This document shows, piece by piece, positions 6,267 to 6,496 of a stretch of 6,496 bases of DNA. Every line of letters begins with the position of its first letter. The first letter of the stretch is position 1. The notes beneath the pieces were generated by a model. The model saw nothing but the letters and a program-made list of their open reading frames with translations. It ran no database searches and was not told the DNA's origin. The position numbers and the translations under genes are program-made. This DNA comes from an uncultured Oscillospiraceae bacterium (GTDB taxonomy: Bacteria > Bacillota_A > Clostridia > Oscillospirales > Acutalibacteraceae): contig USGR01000054.1 of assembly GCA_900554165.1 (NCBI GenBank), positions 1 through 6,496 on the forward strand, given 5' to 3'.

Positions 6267-6496
6267 ATGGAAAGAGATGTAAAATTTAATTCCAGTTCAA
6301 ACGTAGGCAGCGGCCGGCGCAGCAGTAAAGACAAAAACACTGCCGGCCGCCGTAAAGACGCTGGCCCGGTAAAGAGCGGCAGAAACAAACTGCAGCCGGG
6401 CGAGTACGATTATTTTGGATTATACGGCAACTCTGCTGCCGAGAAAAAATCTCATGCCGAAAATGGCAGGCGGAATATGCCAAGCAGCCAAAATGC
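6267..6496 (+). CDS. N-terminal tail of a probable FtsQ/DivIB-type division protein, 3' partial
   Basis: An open frame starts at ATG 6267, 35 bp after murA, and runs off the window end after 76 full codons. The visible part begins MERDVKFNSS and is hydrophilic, rich in Ser, Gly, Asn, Lys and Arg, with no membrane helix yet. It looks like a disordered basic cytoplasmic tail. In Firmicutes dcw clusters the gene after murA is commonly ftsQ/divIB, a bitopic membrane protein of the FtsQ-FtsL-FtsB complex that often has such a tail; the assignment rests on position and composition, not on the POTRA domain, which would lie beyond the window. The Shine-Dalgarno is weak (GAGTG at 6255-6259, 7 nt before the ATG). 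The GRR..KD pattern occurs twice (near residues 17-22 and 28-32) and coincides with a GC-rich inverted repeat. Confidence 0.55.
   Translation, partial: MERDVKFNSSSNVGSGRRSSKDKNTAGRRKDAGPVKSGRNKLQPGEYDYFGLYGNSAAEKKSHAENGRRNMPSSQN
6310..6350 (+). repeat. GC-rich inverted repeat inside the partial final gene
   Basis: GCGGCCGGC (6310-6318) and GCCGGCCGC (6342-6350) are perfect 9-bp inverted arms around a 23-nt loop. A direct repeat GTAAAGAC (6325-6332 and 6352-6359) overlaps it. The repeats encode Gly-Arg-Arg and Lys-Asp pairs, so duplication within a low-complexity tail could explain them. Confidence 0.6.

Overview
The window is a stretch of a division and cell wall (dcw) cluster, all on the + strand, from what is most likely an anaerobic Firmicute of class Clostridia. 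The reasons are the gene order, the clostridial-style SEDS protein (ending in a TNTIPNTGISLPFFSYGG-type motif), Shine-Dalgarno sites of the AGAGGTG type, one UUG start, and a MurE carrying the DNPR motif typical of meso-diaminopimelate ligases. Base composition is moderate (judged by eye to be near 45% GC), yet isoleucine is written overwhelmingly as AUA. I cannot name the genus from sequence alone.

Layout: murE (5' truncated at the P-loop, 2-1120); a 197-bp gap with two overlapping consensus-like promoters; mraY (1318-2346); a 113-bp AT-rich gap; ftsW/spoVE (2460-3632); a 124-bp gap with a candidate promoter and a 5' leader hairpin; murG (3757-4884, UUG start); a 72-bp gap filled with a strong inverted repeat; murA (4957-6231); and the first 76 codons of a basic, low-complexity protein that by position is probably FtsQ/DivIB (6267 to the window end).

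Together these genes cover most of lipid II synthesis and its use. MurA commits UDP-GlcNAc to the pathway, MurE adds the third residue of the stem peptide, MraY moves the muropeptide to undecaprenyl phosphate to give lipid I, MurG adds GlcNAc to give lipid II, and the FtsW-type SEDS glycosyltransferase polymerises lipid II at the septum or spore cortex. The last gene would join the divisome.

Nothing here looks like an unknown defence or mobile system; the genes themselves are ordinary. The unusual points are the absence of murF and murD from their customary places (murE-murF-mraY-murD-ftsW), the loose packing with structured intergenic regions, the two mutually exclusive hairpins in front of murA, and the in-frame MKEVL-amber mini-ORF abutting the UUG start of murG. 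There is no gene-free stretch over 300 bases.
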